The position numbers were made by a program, and so were the translations under genes. This document shows positions 23,946-37,209 of a stretch of DNA of 64,000 bases, in pieces. Numbering within the stretch: the first letter of the stretch is position 1; each line of letters starts with the position of its first letter. This DNA comes from Ursus arctos (taxonomy: Eukaryota > Chordata > Mammalia > Carnivora > Ursidae): NCBI RefSeq assembly GCF_023065955.2, contig NW_026622897.1, positions 4,097,001 to 4,161,000 on the forward strand. Direction: 5' to 3'. The notes under the pieces are model-generated. The model searched no databases and was not told the DNA's origin. It was given only the letters and a program-made list of their open reading frames with translations.

Positions 23946-26900
23946 GTTTTAATCATTAAAATGACCTCTAGTGGAATCTTTTAACATAGCAAGTTATATC
24001 TTTTAGTTCTGGGAAATTTTTTGTAAAGTCTTTGAAAATTCCGTATGCGTTCTTTTTCTGGGTTTCTGCTTAGTCAGATGCTGGACTTGGTATTGATTCT
24101 TCCATTTGTTTTCCTTTCTCTGTGATCTACTTTCTACTCTGAGATAGATTGCCTTCAGTATTATCTTCTCATCCTTCTATACAATTTTAAAAGTTCAGAT
24201 ATCACGTTTTTAATTTCCCAAGTTCATTCATGTTACATGATTCTTTTTTACTCTGCTGTGCTCTTAATTACATCTGAAACATATGACGATACTAATCATC
24301 TTTTTATTGATTTTTGGCTTTGGTGGTTTTCTCTGTATTGTTTCTGCTTCTCCAGATGTTTTCTTGTTTACTTTGGTCTTTCTCTTTAATATGGTTGGAA
24401 GTCTCTATTTGAGGCATTAAAATCTGATTGGAAGCTTTAGGATAAACCTAGTTAGATTGTCTGGAATTATAGGTCTCCCCTGACCATGTCTAAATAGAAA
24501 TACATTTATTTACTGGCTCTCCTTTGGGCTAATTTGTCCAAGTGCTAATGTTGCAATCATGCCCACTGCATTATACCTAACTTCTAGCATTCTGGAAGCG
24601 GAATGGAGGAAATGAGCTAGAAATGTCACTGTTCAGTATGTGGACTTTTATTTAATCCCCCTATATTCACCCGCCTAAATTTAGAACCATTTTGCTTCAA
24701 TATCTCAAGGAACAGAGACGTCGTATGTCCTGCTAGAGTTACTAGTCCCCTCAAATCTGTTGTTTATTAGTAATGGAGCTTCAGGTAAGCACATAACTAC
24801 CCAGCTAGACAAAAAGAAAACTCTACTTCCCCAAATTCCTTGCAACTGTTTCTGTGTAATTATTAGGTTCTAGTTGCATTTGTCCAATATTTGAACGGCA
24901 GAAGTAGCCTCCATATTCCTTTAGCAACTATGAACACTATCAAGGTTAGAATTTTGCAGAAGGAGTGTCATAAAATGGCCCAGTATTAGGTGAGAAAGTC
25001 AACTAATTTCCTAATCACTGGAATGTATAGATAAGGCATCCATTTTCTCAGTTTCCTAATGATGTTCAGAGGCAGGTATGGTGGTGGCCGTGGCTCCAGT
25101 GACGGGAGCTTGCCTAACCACCCAGTTCTATATTTTAGGGGCATCATTTAGAGATACTCAGTTTAGAATCTGCTCTTTTTTCCTCTTTTATTGATTCTGT
25201 AAGCATTATCATTCATTGTATGAAAACTCTTCCTGCTTAAAATACCTGGGCGGTTTCTACTCCTTGTTCTTAATCCTCTCAGCTTTATGTTGCACTTGGC
25301 GGATTAATCCTGTAATTAGTTCCTTTCATTCATTCTGTGTGAGTGAATCAACCGATATTTAGATTTAGAGTGAATATGGTTGCTCCGTATCTGTACCTTT
25401 TCCACGGGAACCTGAGACTGCAGCTTTCTCCTCTGTACGAAGACAAATACCACTCATGTTGGCACCTTCCATCTTCCAGTCCTTGTACGTGTGTATTGGG
25501 AGACAGCTATACCTCTTTCATATGCTTGCCATCATTTTACTATTGTTTCAGAAAAAAAAAAGATAAATTCGATCTGGGTTAAATTACAACTCTCTTTTGC
25601 TAAGTAGTCATCTGAAAATCTTTTTGATAAGGAATGTATTTGGACTCTATTATGATGGCCTTTGATGCTATGCCTTTGAGTGCGAGAGAAGAATGACAGT
25701 TCTGAAAAATGAAAATAAAAAAAAAGATGAAGATTCTTTTTTTCTAAGTGTTCTGTAGGTCTTGAATTTTTCCTATTTATCTTCTTTCCAACTGAGTGGA
25801 AGAAATGGAACTCTGCTCTGTATTTTTGCTTCGTGCTTCACTGCTCCATGATCTGATGCAGTTTGAAGAGAGGTCCAATGAAACTATAGTTATTGAGTCA
25901 GCTCGACAGCCTAAAATCCCTTGAAATTCAATAATTCATGCTCTGAAAATAACATTCCTGTTCAAATAAGGAAAGTAAGAATCTAGCTCAATATGAAAAC
26001 AGAAGGATCTCACCAAATTTGTATGCATTTTAAGGTTACAAACGTTTGAAATTGCAGATTTTGTGGCAATTCTATAGGATTATCAATTTATGGGTATTAA
26101 AATTAAAGTTATCAAAAAGGGATAGCCTTCCGTTATGTTCCTGTACGTTCTCTCTGAAAAGTATAGGCTTGCTTTTCTGCAAGCACCCATAGTTAAATAG
26201 TGACAGCAAAGCACTTACTATGGACTCCATAGTCTGCATGCCTGCTGCTTTTGCGAGAGTGCACATTCGGGCGTGCATTTCCTATTTGAATGTCAAAACA
26301 AAGGCCTAGTAAGTTCATGAATTTCAGGATGCTAAATAGCTAAAGATGATTCAGCCCCAGTGGCTTCTGTGGACATTGTCAATTCTGACCTTTACCAGCC
26401 TAAAAACTCCATCTAACAGACCAAATACCGAAGAGATTTAAAACACTCAAAAGTTTCCCATGTCTGAAAGCAGAACTTTAGAAGGAGATGACAAATGAGA
26501 GATTAGAAAAGATAACTGTAGTCAGCTCTTGTCAATTAAATAATTGCCTCACATTTTTTCACTTCTCTCTGACCAAAATTATTTCTTAAAAACAAGTCCA
26601 TGATCACACTGGCCATTTTGTATAGAAGGGACAGAGCAGAAAGAACATATGTACATATGTTTTGGAAAATGGACAATTTTCCATTGATTGATTATTTAAA
26701 AAATACAACAATCAATTTCTCTATTTTAAATATTCCTGAACCAATCAGATAGATATAGAATTAGCCTAGATAAAGTGTAAGGAGACATATAAAGAGTTTT
26801 AAGGACTTCAGATCCAAAGAAGGCAAGGCAGCAGGAAGAAGATATTTAAAAAATGAAAGCAAACTTACTTTCTTCTTTTCTTCAAGAGTTTAACCTCTGA

Positions 26901-27600
26901 ACAATATTTTATAGCAAACATTCCTTGCAACTTCCCCTAAAGTCGTGCTTCTCAAAAACACTAATTTTGGTGGGGAGAAAGTAATGGTAAGGGAGTAGCA
27001 GGAGAAGAGGCTGGTAGAGAAGCTAAGTAAATCTGATGCTTAAAGTTTAGCCCTCCTCCCCCGTACAGGTGACATCGGAGCGAATTAGCAAATAACCTTG
27101 GTTCACTCAAATTCTCTTGTTCTCGATCTCCTTGTGGAAAAAGAAATATTTTGATCTTATTTCAAAGCTTATTTATGGCTCTAACATTTAGTGCAGGTTG
27201 AGAATCCATAGATCATTCAATTTTGCTAGATGAGACTTTTATTGGCATATTTAATAGGACAATATTAATGTTGCTGTCTGTAATTGGAAAAGTAGAAATA
27301 TAATTCTTGAGGCACAACTCAAGTTTTCCTTCTGGGAAAACTATTAAGCCATTTGTCTTCAATGATTATTTTTCTTTTGTAAAACACAGTGGTTACTGTT
27401 TTGGTGCTTCTAAGTTACGAGGCTGACCGGACAGCATAAAATAACAGACCAAGTCCTTATTTCTCCTTAAACATCAAGTGACTGGTACAGACGAGCATTT
27501 TGATTTTTTAAAAACGGAGGCTACGGGCAAACTAGTAGATGGGAATTTTCTGAAGCCCTTTGGATATCTTCCCCCACATTAACTATCTTTATGAAAAGTA
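23946..27600. other. Intron stretch, no recognised gene or recent repeat
   Basis: The stretch is AT-rich. Parts of 24000-24480 resemble eroded LINE sequence, and 24780-24920 resembles an old DNA transposon or LTR, but neither can be classified by eye. Open frames are short and featureless. Confidence 0.4.
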
Positions 27601-27609
27601 AGTACACTG

Positions 27610-27800
27610 CAGGCCCCGAGTTAAGGCTCTAGAGTATAAATTTGAATTCTGACTCGCACGTTCATCTGTGAGTCCTTGTCAGATTTAGTCAAAGTCTCAC
27701 TTTCCTCTTACCTGAAAAAAGACACTCAGAAGCTTGCTGTGAAGATTGATGTGAGTGAATTGCTTCTAGAGAATAAGTAATTCAATAAACATTTGCTATT
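27610..27800 (+). mobile_element. MIR SINE remnant, plus strand
   Basis: It reads like eroded MIR: 'TTGAATTCTGACTC', then 'GAGTCCTTGTCAGATTTAGTC', then 'CTCACTTTCCTCTTACCTG' and 'AATAAACATTTGCTATTC', in MIR order. Confidence 0.6.
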
Positions 27801-27834
27801 CACTTTTGAAGCTGGAAGATATTTTAGAGGGCAT

Positions 27835-27955
27835 CCTGGTCACTACCCTCATGATAGACATGAAAAGACCTCACCCTGTTTGCCAAAAATTACACAGCAA
27901 ATTAATCCCTGAACCAGGATGAGATTCCTAGCCCAGGACTCCAGAGAACCGGGTC
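27835..27955 (-). mobile_element. MIR SINE remnant, minus strand
   Basis: The reverse-complement MIR pattern 'AAAATTACACAGCAAATTA', then 'GAACCAGGATGAGATTCCTAG', then 'AGGACTCCAGAG' lies just after a plus-strand MIR, making a small inverted pair. Confidence 0.55.
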
Positions 27956-28269
27956 GACGACGCGCTGTGACATCCTCAAGCCTCCACAACACGGGTGGTG
28001 GAGCTTTAAGCAAGTTAAAGGATTACAAATTCGGAAGTCCCTAGCTTTTTAAGAGCTTATATGGGGGTTAGCTATGTCTGCAAGCAGATTGAGGAGACAG
28101 CAGTCATCATCTTTATAAAAATTCCATGTTTCTCAGAACCACTCCTTAATCTCCTCCTCAAGCAAAGGTCTCCGCTACTTCTTAAATGGAGAAGTGTTAG
28201 TCAGTCCTTACTATGGACTGACTTCATTTGTTCAAACCCTACCCTGCAGCATAATGGTACAGGGGGTGG

Positions 28270-28530
28270 CACCTTGGGGAAGGATGGGATTAGGTGAGGT
28301 CATGGGGGTGGAGCCCTCCTAAATGAGATGAGTGCTCCTCCAGGAGTCCTACGAGAGCTGGCTTCCCCTCTTTTTCCACTGCATGAGGGTCTAAGGAGAG
28401 GCCAGCCATCTGAAAGCTCTCACCAGAACCAACCACGCTGGCGCCATGATCTTGGACTTCCAGCATCCACGGCTGGAGAAACACAGTTCAGTTGTCTATA
28501 AACTGCCTTATAGCAGCATGAAATGACAGA
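28270..28530 (+). mobile_element. MaLR LTR remnant (MLT1-like)
   Basis: The order 'GAGGTCATGGGGGTGGAGCCC', then 'CAGAACCAACCACGCTGGCG', 'CATGATCTTGGACTTCCAGC' and 'GTTCAGTTGTCTATAAACTGC' matches the 3' half of MaLR LTRs such as MLT1. It is non-coding and ancient. Confidence 0.65.
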
Positions 28531-28559
28531 TTTAGCCCTCGGATTTTCCCCTTTTTATT

Positions 28560-28960
28560 GGCAGAATAAACCACTCCCTCACTAAAAAAAATGCCCATGT
28601 CCTAGTGTCTGGAAACTGAGTATGTTAGAATACCGGCAAAGATGATTTAAGGTTGCTGGATTATCCGGTGGACCCAGTGTCATCACAAGGATCCTCAAAA
28701 GTGGAAGAGGGAGGAAGAAGAATCAGGTTAAAGAGATGTGGCAATAGAAGCAGAATTAGAAAGATGTGCTGGTCCTGGCTTCATGACGCTGGAGGGAAGC
28801 TGAGAACCAAGGAATACAGGTGGCCTTGATTAGCTTCTAGAACTTCCAGAAAGGAACGCAGCCATAATCACAACTTGGTTTTAGCCCAGTGAGACCCATG
28901 TTAGATTTCTGTTCTACAAAACTGCAAGATAATATACTTCTAAGCCAAAACGTCTGTGGT
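28560..28960 (+). mobile_element. Second MaLR LTR remnant (MLT1-like)
   Basis: It contains 'CTGGATTATCCGGTGGACCC', 'TGTCATCACAAGGATCCTC', 'GATGTGGCAATAGAAGCAG' and 'TTTAGCCCAGTGAGACCC' in the order usual for an MLT1-type LTR. It follows the previous LTR directly and differs from it, so these look like separate ancient insertions. Confidence 0.65.
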
Positions 28961-31220
28961 AATCTGCATACCTCTGCTTAAATCGGGATTTGCAAAGAAA
29001 ATAGGTATTTTTTAAAAAATCACATTACTATAACTTAGTCATCAGGAAGAGGCCTTTGCTAATAAAAACCTGTAGGAATAAACGGATTGCTAGCTCAGTT
29101 CTGAGTCATGGCTTAAAATGGCTTTGGCCAAATTACCAAACACAGTGTTTCTCTGGGATTGCCAGATGAGGCCTGTAATCCAACTACCATTCAACATGGC
29201 TAAATTTATAAAATGAGAGTCAAAATGATCTATTTCTTCATGGAAATAACAGGATGGAATTCCGGTCCCAGGCAGCGATGTAGGAAGACCCTGAACTCAC
29301 CTCCACCACGAACACACCAAGTCTACACCTACTTACAGAGTAATCCATCCTGCAGAAGAACTGAAGCCTCACTGAACAGCTTCTGCACATCAAAGCACAG
29401 ACCGCAGAGAGAATGGCAAGAGAAACAGAGACATGGTAAGGAAGGGAATCCCAACACTGTGAACTGCAGTGGGGAGGGACATGGAGCAGATGTGTCTGCC
29501 TTGGGCCACAAACAAAAAGTCCTGATATAAAAGGCTAACTAGAATATAAAGAAATCAGTCCTAGAAGCTGCAAAATCATGGGGGCAGGGGTGGGGAGGGT
29601 GCTGCTAGAACTCTCTTTGGTTTGAAAGGGCTGAAGAGCATCACTGTTTCCATTCCTCCTCCACCTTGAGAGCAGCTCTGGTCAGTGCTCACTACAGCTT
29701 GAGGCATCTCGCCCAAGGTGACACAGGCACAAAGCATCATGGAATACTGCAAGCCTGTACCACTCTGGCTCCAGAGGGGATGCCAGGGCACCCCCAGCAC
29801 AGAGTAAATGCCCACTTAGGCTCCCAACAACTCACAGGGTGTCTGCTATGTGGCGCCACCCAGAAACCCCCAGCCCTTGCATGCCATGGTTCCAGCCACA
29901 GTGCCAGACAGCACCCTGCCTTGCACCCACCTCAGCTTCTGCACTCCTACCCGGGTGGAGAGTTTTAGGATTCCCCCCACTTGCAACCACTTGAGCTCCA
30001 GTTGACCTGCCAGGGCACCCTCTGCACACAGAGCCTGGAACTACCTCGGCCTGCAACCGCAGCTCCGTACATCACACTGAGGATGCCCCAGCATGAGTGC
30101 CCCAGGATCCCCAGTCCATCACAGCCAAAGCTCCAGTTCACCAAAGTTACCAGGCATGTGCGGTTTACACAGGACACACCAATGAAGCAGCTTTTCCGAC
30201 TAGTTCACAGAACCAAGCATAGCTCTCAGCTATTGGGAAGACAGCCTAATGGAAAGTGGAAAGCAACTAAGCTGAACAACAATAAAGAGAAATGAGGGTG
30301 GGTTGAAGCACCTCTAGGACAAGTGAACAAACATCCACATTATAAAGGACCCAAAATGAGAAAAGAGAGAAAAAGGCTGAAAACTTCCCTAACCTGGGAA
30401 AGGAAACAGACATCCAGGTCCAGGAAGCCCACAGAATTCCAAATAAGATGGAGGTCCACACCAGGAAACATAAAGAGAGAATTTAAAATCAGCAAGTGAC
30501 AAGCAACTAGTTATATACTACGAGCTCTATAAGGCTAGTACCCCATTTTTCTGGAGAAACTTTGTAGCCAGAAGGGAGTGACATGATATAGCCAAAGTGC
30601 TAAAAGGAAAAAGGAAAAACAAAAAACCTGCAACTAAGGATGCTCTACATGGCGAACTCGTCATTCAGAATAGAACGGAAATTGTTTCCCAGGCGAACAG
30701 AAATTAAGGACCTCATCAACACACATGCCTTAGCAGAAATAGCAAAGGACTTACTTACAGCCTTTTCTTTTCCATTTGAATAATTAGAAGAAAATTATGA
30801 AAGGAAAAACTTTCATGAATACAAGCTAACATACAGTAAAGGTGGTAGAGCAATAATTTATAAAGCTACTATGATGGAATTAGATGTAAAACAGGACAAC
30901 ATATACATGAAATGTGGAGGCTACCAGTAAAAATCAAGTTCTTCTACAATGTGTTAAACTTAACCATCAATTTAATATAGGCTGCCATATACGAGCCTCA
31001 TGGTAATGAGAAAACAAAAACCTATAATAGATACAAACGAAATAAAGCCAAGCATAACACTAAAGAAGTCACCGCTCGCAAGAGAAGAACTACAAAACAA
31101 CCACAAAGCAATTAACAAAATGCCAGGAAGTACATACTTATCAGTTATTACTTTAAATGAAAATGGTTGAAATGCTCCAAACACCCAGTGTGATAAAATG
31201 AAAAAACAAGCCCCATCTGT

Positions 31221-31403
31221 ATGCTGTGTATAACCGTATCAAGAGACAAAGAAGATATAAATGTAAACATCTATGCACTCACCATGAGAGCACCTACATA
31301 CACAAAGCAAATATTAAACAGAGAAATTGATCATGATCCAGAAATAGTAGGGGACTTTAACACCCCACTTACATCGGTGGATAGATCATCTAGCAGCAAA
31401 TAA
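31221..31403 (+). pseudogene. L1 ORF2 endonuclease fragment
   Basis: The frame contains NVNIYALTMRAPTYTKQIL and then IVGDFNTPLTSVDRSSS, the conserved GDFN segment of the L1 endonuclease. It is cut by stops on both sides. Confidence 0.85.
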
Positions 31404-32211
31404 ATTAAATAAGGAGAGAGTGTCTCTAAATGACACATTAGACCAGATGGACTTGACAGAACAGCCTATCCAAAAACAGCACAACATAAATTATTTTCAA
31501 GTGCACAGGGACCATTCGCCAGGACAGATCATATGTTAAGGCACAGAAAAAGCCTCAATAAATTTAAGAAGACTGAAATCATATCAAGTCTCTTGTCTGA
31601 CTGCAAGTATATGAAACTGGAAAACATTTACAAGAAAAAAAACTGGAAAAAACACAGACACATGGAGATTAAACAACCAGTGGATCAGTAAGAAATCCAA
31701 GATGAAATTAAGAAATACACTGAGGCAAATATCTTTGGGACGCAGTGAAAGCACTTTTAAGAGGGAAATTAATAGTGATATAGGCCTACCATCTCAAAGA
31801 ATCTAATCTTACACCTAAAGGAACTATAGATCATAGTGGAAACAGAGTAAAAAGAATACAAGATCAGTAAAAGAGCTAATTCTTTGAAAAGATAAAGAAA
31901 ACTGATAAGCCTTTAGTCAGACTCATTAAGTAGAACAGAGAGAGTGCCCAAATAATTAAACTTAGAAGTGAAAGAGGAGAAATAACCTACACCACAGAGA
32001 GTTTTAAGAGACTAGGTCAAAAAAACTACATGCCAATAAACTGGACAACCTAGACAAATGGATACATTCCTAGATATACACAACCTTCCAAAAGTGAACC
32101 AGAGAGAAATAGAAAATCTGAACAGACTGATTACCAATTCAATTTTCTTACTAATTAAAAACAAAGAAAACAAAAAACAAAGTCGAGGGCCAGATAAATT
32201 CTACCTAACAT

Positions 32212-32526
32212 TTGAAGAAGGGTAATACCTATTCTTTGCAAACTATTCCAAAAAGTAGAGGAGTAAGGGAACCTTCCAAATACATTCTACAAGGACAGCA
32301 TTACCCTAATACCAAAAACAGACAAAAACATCACAAAAAAGAAAGTTGCAGGCCGATATCTGTGATGAATGTAGATGTAAAAATCCTCAACATAACATTA
32401 GCAAGCCTCATTCAACAATACATTAAAAGGATCATTTGCCAGGATCAAGTGGGGTTTATTTCAGGGATGCAAGGATGGTCCGATATCTGCAATCCCATCA
32501 ATCGATACACCACAATAACAGAGTGA
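32212..32526 (+). pseudogene. L1 ORF2 reverse transcriptase fragment
   Basis: It contains the RT phrases '[21 protein letters not shown]' (shortened by decay) and [14 protein letters not shown]. The catalytic loop survives further downstream near 32830 as ADDM, in a broken context. It is a dead coding remnant. Confidence 0.8.
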
Positions 32527-33961
32527 ATTCTCGTCTTAGTATATGTAGAAAAAACATTTGATGAAATTCTACATCCTTTCATGATAAAACTCTACAAAGC
32601 AGTTTTAGAGGGAACATACTTCAACAAAATAAAAGCCATATATGAAAAGCCCACAGCTAATATCATACTAAATGGTGAAAAATGAGAGCCTTTCATCTAA
32701 GATCAGGAACAGGACAAGGATGTCCACTCTTGCCACTTTTATTCAGTGTAAAGTCCTAATGACACAATCAAACAAGAAAAAGAAATAAAAGTTATCCAGA
32801 TTGGTAAGGAAGAAATAAAATTGGCACTACTGCAGATGACATGATACTACATATAGAAAACCCTAAAGACAGCACCAAAAGCTATTAGAACCATTAAATG
32901 AATTCAGTAAAGTGGCAAGATAAATCAGCTGCATTTCTATACACTAATAGCAGAAAGAGAAATTAAGAAAATAATTCAATTTACATTTGCATCAAAAAGA
33001 ATCAAATACTGACTAAGCTGAACCAAGGAGGTGAAAGACCTATACTCTGAAAACTATAAAAAACTGATGAAAGAAATTCAAAACAATCCATAAATAAATA
33101 AACAGACATACCATGCTTGTGGAGTGGAAGAATTAGTATTGTTAAAACGTTCATGTTACCCAAAGCAATCTAAAGATTCAATGCAATCCCTATCAAAATA
33201 CCAGAAGCATTTTTTTTAAACAAAACTACAGCAGATTATCCTTAAATTTATATGGAACCACAAATGACCTTGAATAACCCAAATAATGTTGAAAATGAAC
33301 AAAAGTGGAGGTATCACAATCATAGATTTCAAGATAGGCTATAAAGCTATAATCAAAACAACACAGATCAATAGAACAGGATAGAGACTTCAGAAGTATA
33401 ACCGCACATACACGGTTAATCTGAGAAGGCAAGTATATACAATGGGGAAAGACAGTTTCTTCAATAAATAATACTGGGAAAACTGTACCAGTTTCTTATA
33501 CCATCCCCTGAAGATCTAAATGTGGGACCCAAATCCATAAACCTTTTAGAAGAAATACAGGTGGTAATCTCTTCGACATCAACCTTATTAACATTTTTCT
33601 AGATCTGTTTCCTCAAAGAAGACAAAATCAAAAATAAAGTAGCAGGACTACACAAAAATAACCTTTTGCACAGTAAAAAAAAAAAGGCAACCTACTTGAT
33701 GGGAGAAGGTATTTGCAAATGATATATCTAATAAGGGGTTAATAACCAAAATAAAGAACTTATACAAGTCAACACCAAACAAAAATCTGATTTTAAAAAC
33801 TGGGCAGAGGACCTGATTGGACGTTTTTCCAAAGAAGAGATACAGATGGACAACAGACACTCAACATCACTCATTACCAAGCAAATGTAAATCAAAACCT
33901 CAATGAAATATCACCTTATACCTGTCAGAGTGGCTAGTATCACAAAGACAGAAAATAACAA

Positions 33962-34189
33962 GTGTTGGCAAAGAGTGGAGAAAAAGAGAACTTGTGTGCT
34001 ATTGGTGGGAATGTAAATTGGTGTAGACACTGTGGTAAACAGTACCAAGATTCCTCAAAAATTAAAGTATCAAATGATCCAGTAATTCCACTACTGGGTA
34101 TTTACCTAAAGAAAATGAAAACACCAATTCCAAAAGATATATGCACCCCCATGTTTGCAGCAGCAAAGCAAGTGTCCATTAATAGATGA
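33962..34189 (+). pseudogene. L1 ORF2 C-terminal fragment
   Basis: The frame carries NDPVIPLLGIYLKKMKTPIPKD, typical of the end of L1 ORF2 beyond the reverse transcriptase. The upstream zinc-knuckle-like stretch (NVNWCRHCGKQ) is altered. It ends at a stop before the 3' UTR. Confidence 0.75.
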
Positions 34190-34744
34190 CTGGATAAAGA
34201 GGATGTGGTATATATCCAATTGAGTATTATTTAGCCAAGAAAAAAAAAAATAATGAGCTCTTGCCATTTGCAACAACATGGATAGACTTAGAGGGCATTA
34301 CGCTAAGGGACGTAAGACAGAAAAAGACAAATACCACATGATTTCACTTATATGTGGAATCTAAGAAATAAAACAAGCAAACAAAAAAGCAGAAATGGGC
34401 CCATAAATACAGGGAACAAACTGGTAGTTGCCAGAGGGTAAGGAGTTGGGGATGGAGGAAATGGCTGAAGAAAAGTGGTAGACACAGGCTTCCAGCTTTG
34501 GGATGAAAAGTACATCACAGACAATATCGTCAGTGGTATTTTAACAGTGTTGTATGGTGACGGGTGGTAGCTACACTTGCAGTGAGCATAACACAGACTT
34601 GTTGAGTCACTATGTTGTACACCTGAAACTAATGTAGCTTCGTGTGTCGACTCCAATTAAAAAAAGGGGATGAAGCAATAAATGAATTTTGACTATGTTT
34701 AAAGTATTAGGAGATTTACAAACAACACATTTCAACCAAACAAT

Positions 34745-34880
34745 AATCATTAGAAATTGGAGCCAGTTTTCTCATCTTTAAAATTGGTACCTAAGAAATT
34801 GAGTTGCTAAATATCACACAGACATTAAGCTTTAGAGCCTGGACTCCAACCTCGGCCCTCTGATCATGGGACTTGTGCAC
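34745..34880. mobile_element. MIR-like remnants
   Basis: A sense-like piece 'CAGTTTTCTCATCTTTAAAAT' is followed by an antisense-like piece 'AATATCACACAGACATTAAG', then 'GAGCCTGGACTCCAACC'. These look like two short MIR fragments in opposite orientation. Confidence 0.4.
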
Positions 34881-35639
34881 TCGTCCGCTACCTTATGCTA
34901 TCCATGATAGGTCCCCTAATATGATGCGCTATTCGTATGGCAGTAGTGAGACAGGGACTTTCACCATGAGTGAAAATAGGTATTTTCAAAGGCCAAGAAG
35001 TAGATCAACTGCAAAGCGGGAAAAGCAAATTGTTTGCAGGTTAAGGAAAACTTCTTAGCACAGTAGTCTCTGCAAATTTTTAGTTTGCAATTAGCAAGGA
35101 AATCAATTTTGCTTAGGCAAATCATTTGATAATTCATGCCATTTCAAAATTTGCTAACACTACCCTTAATATAATCAATTATTTAAGTTTCACAGATCAG
35201 TAACATAATGACAAGAGACAAGTGTTCATTATGTGTTCACTATTTCAAAACTGGGATGAGTGAGAATAAAGATGGGTATGACCTTCACATTCATAGGAGA
35301 AGACATCAAACATGGAAAATTAAAAACTCATGAACTATTTCTTTTCTTCCAGAAATAAAACAAGTAATAAACTGCTCTACGTGAAGAAGGAATGGTTCTT
35401 GGCCATTGCTGCATGCAACACACATGAAAAGTCTAAAAAAACGAAGACTAGAAGTTATGACTCCTTATGTCTACAAAATATTGAGATAATACCCAATCAT
35501 TCCAACTCTTGTATAAGAAACTCAATTTTATGATGTGAAATGTAAAGTGACTTAAGTACTTTCATGTAAGTAATGTTCATAGGAACACGGTTTGTAATGG
35601 TTAAAAATTAGGAAAAAACAACTGTTGATCAACAGAGGA

Positions 35640-35960
35640 ACAGATGAATAATTATTAGAATATGGTGTAGTCATACAATGGAGGATTGTATAATAATTAA
35701 AATGAACAAGTCTCATCATAGTATTGATCTTAAACATACAAAGTTTTGTTTAAATGAAAATCAATGTTAGAGAAATTTTCATATAGTGAGATATCACTTA
35801 TGCAAATTATAAACTTCTATTGTGTATGGATATTTTTGAGAAAGTTAATGCATAGAACAGTAAACTTTAAACATACAAAATTCATTAGGGTGTTTGTCAC
35901 AATGAAAGGGAGTAAAAATTCCAAAGAAAAAGTTGTATTTTATTAAGTAATATCTGAGGC
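35640..35960 (+). mobile_element. Eroded old LINE fragment
   Basis: 'AGAATATGGTGTAGTCATAC', 'AATGGAGGATTGTATAATAA' and 'GATATCACTTATGCAAATTA' resemble the 3' end of old L1 families. It is too degraded for a subfamily call. The rest of 34881-36764 shows nothing I can name. Confidence 0.45.
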
Positions 35961-36764
35961 AAATATAATAAAAATATTAAACCAGTGCTGAGATCATGGG
36001 TATTAGTCTTGTTGTGTTTCAAAATATTTATAAAAGTTCACGGATTTAAAAAAATACTATTTCAGGCAAAATGTGTTTGAATGAAAAATTCAGAAAATTA
36101 TTTCAGTTTATCACAATATGCAAATATTCTACTCAGTGTTTATCAATCATTACCACATAGTCTTACGAAAAATAAAGTCAACACAAGCCTCTCTGAAGAT
36201 TTCAAGATAACCAGACAATATTGGACGTTCTAGAGGATTTAATTCAGGAAAGAAAACTGGAAAGTTCAAGCTCTCATGAGCTCAACTTTCAATTTTATTT
36301 GACAAATTCCCATTTGCTCTAAAAATGTGCAAATTGCCTCCTTATAGAGAATGTCCCTGAGAATTCAATCCTGGTGTTTAACTTTCAGCGTCCTTGGAAA
36401 AGGGAGGTACATTCTACACTTGCAGGGTCACAAATCACCCTGTGCAGGGTTGAACAGAACAATTTTACGTGACTGACCTGTGCGGATTAGCACAGACTCA
36501 ACCAACAGAAGATGGTCACGCCAAGATCATTGCCAGGACCCAAGCGGCACTGTTCTTAATGGTATCTCAGAGGTAAGCGGATGTCAAAGGTGAGTCCAGC
36601 TGCTCTTCTGCAGCATGGGAGGACAAGCAGAAATAGCAAAAGGACTCTGCAGTATCATTAAGCTGCGCTCCCGTCAATGAAATGGGGTAAGATTCCCTGC
36701 TCTCAATCAACGCATTGCTGCCCCTCCGCACCCCCTCGCCTGGTCTCCTTTCTACAACCTTGGT

Positions 36765-37095
36765 GATTTTGAAGGCACAAACCTGGTCAAGTCACTCCTC
36801 TGCTTAAAAGTCTTCCGGATCTTCTCTTGCTCTTCGTATTAGGCTGAAAACTATTAACGTGACCTACCAGCCTCATCTGAGCCCACTCCTCCTCTGGCTC
36901 TAGCACTCTAATTGGGGTCACTTCACCTCAGCTCCGGTCTATTGTAATTAATTGGTTTACTCAGGTCCGTTTATCATCTAGTCTCTGGTCTCGTCCCTGA
37001 GGGCAGAGATCCTGTTTATGCTGTTCATCATGGTTCCATTAGTGCCTGTCGTTCTGCTTGGAATACGCGAGGGCTCAACAAGTGTTTCTTGAAAG
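36765..37095 (+). mobile_element. L2 LINE 3' fragment, plus strand
   Basis: 'CAAGTCACTCCTCTGCTTAAA', 'CTACCAGCCTCATCTGAGCCC', 'CTGAGGGCAGAGATCCTGTT' and 'GGGCTCAACAAGTGTTTCTTG' follow the order of the L2 3' end. Confidence 0.65.
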
Positions 37096-37209
37096 GAGGG
37101 AAGGGGGGAACACAGGGAAAGGGGAAGAAATGGGCTTTATTGTAAAATGAAGTAAATGTAAATATATTTTTATAAAGTATTACTAGTAATGACATGATTT
37201 GGGGCCGAT

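Larger units (their letters stand above)
29262..34668 (+). mobile_element. LINE-1, plus strand (antisense to GUCY1A2)
   Basis: It begins near 'GGCAGCGATGTAGGAAGACC', related to the 5' start of the minus-strand L1, has a C-rich repetitive 5' UTR to about 30300, and ends with the 3' UTR phrases 'TGTTGTACACCTGAAACTAA' and 'CTCCAATTAAAAAAAGG'. At 5.4 kb it is somewhat shorter than full length, with internal losses. No SINE interrupts it. ORF2 is broken by many stops. With the L1 at 17273-23945 it forms a large inverted pair inside one intron. Confidence 0.85.

Noticed and set aside
22698..23959. Several open frames over 100 residues on both strands
   Set aside because: They lie in the GC-rich, repeated 5' UTR of a LINE-1, where stops are rare by composition.
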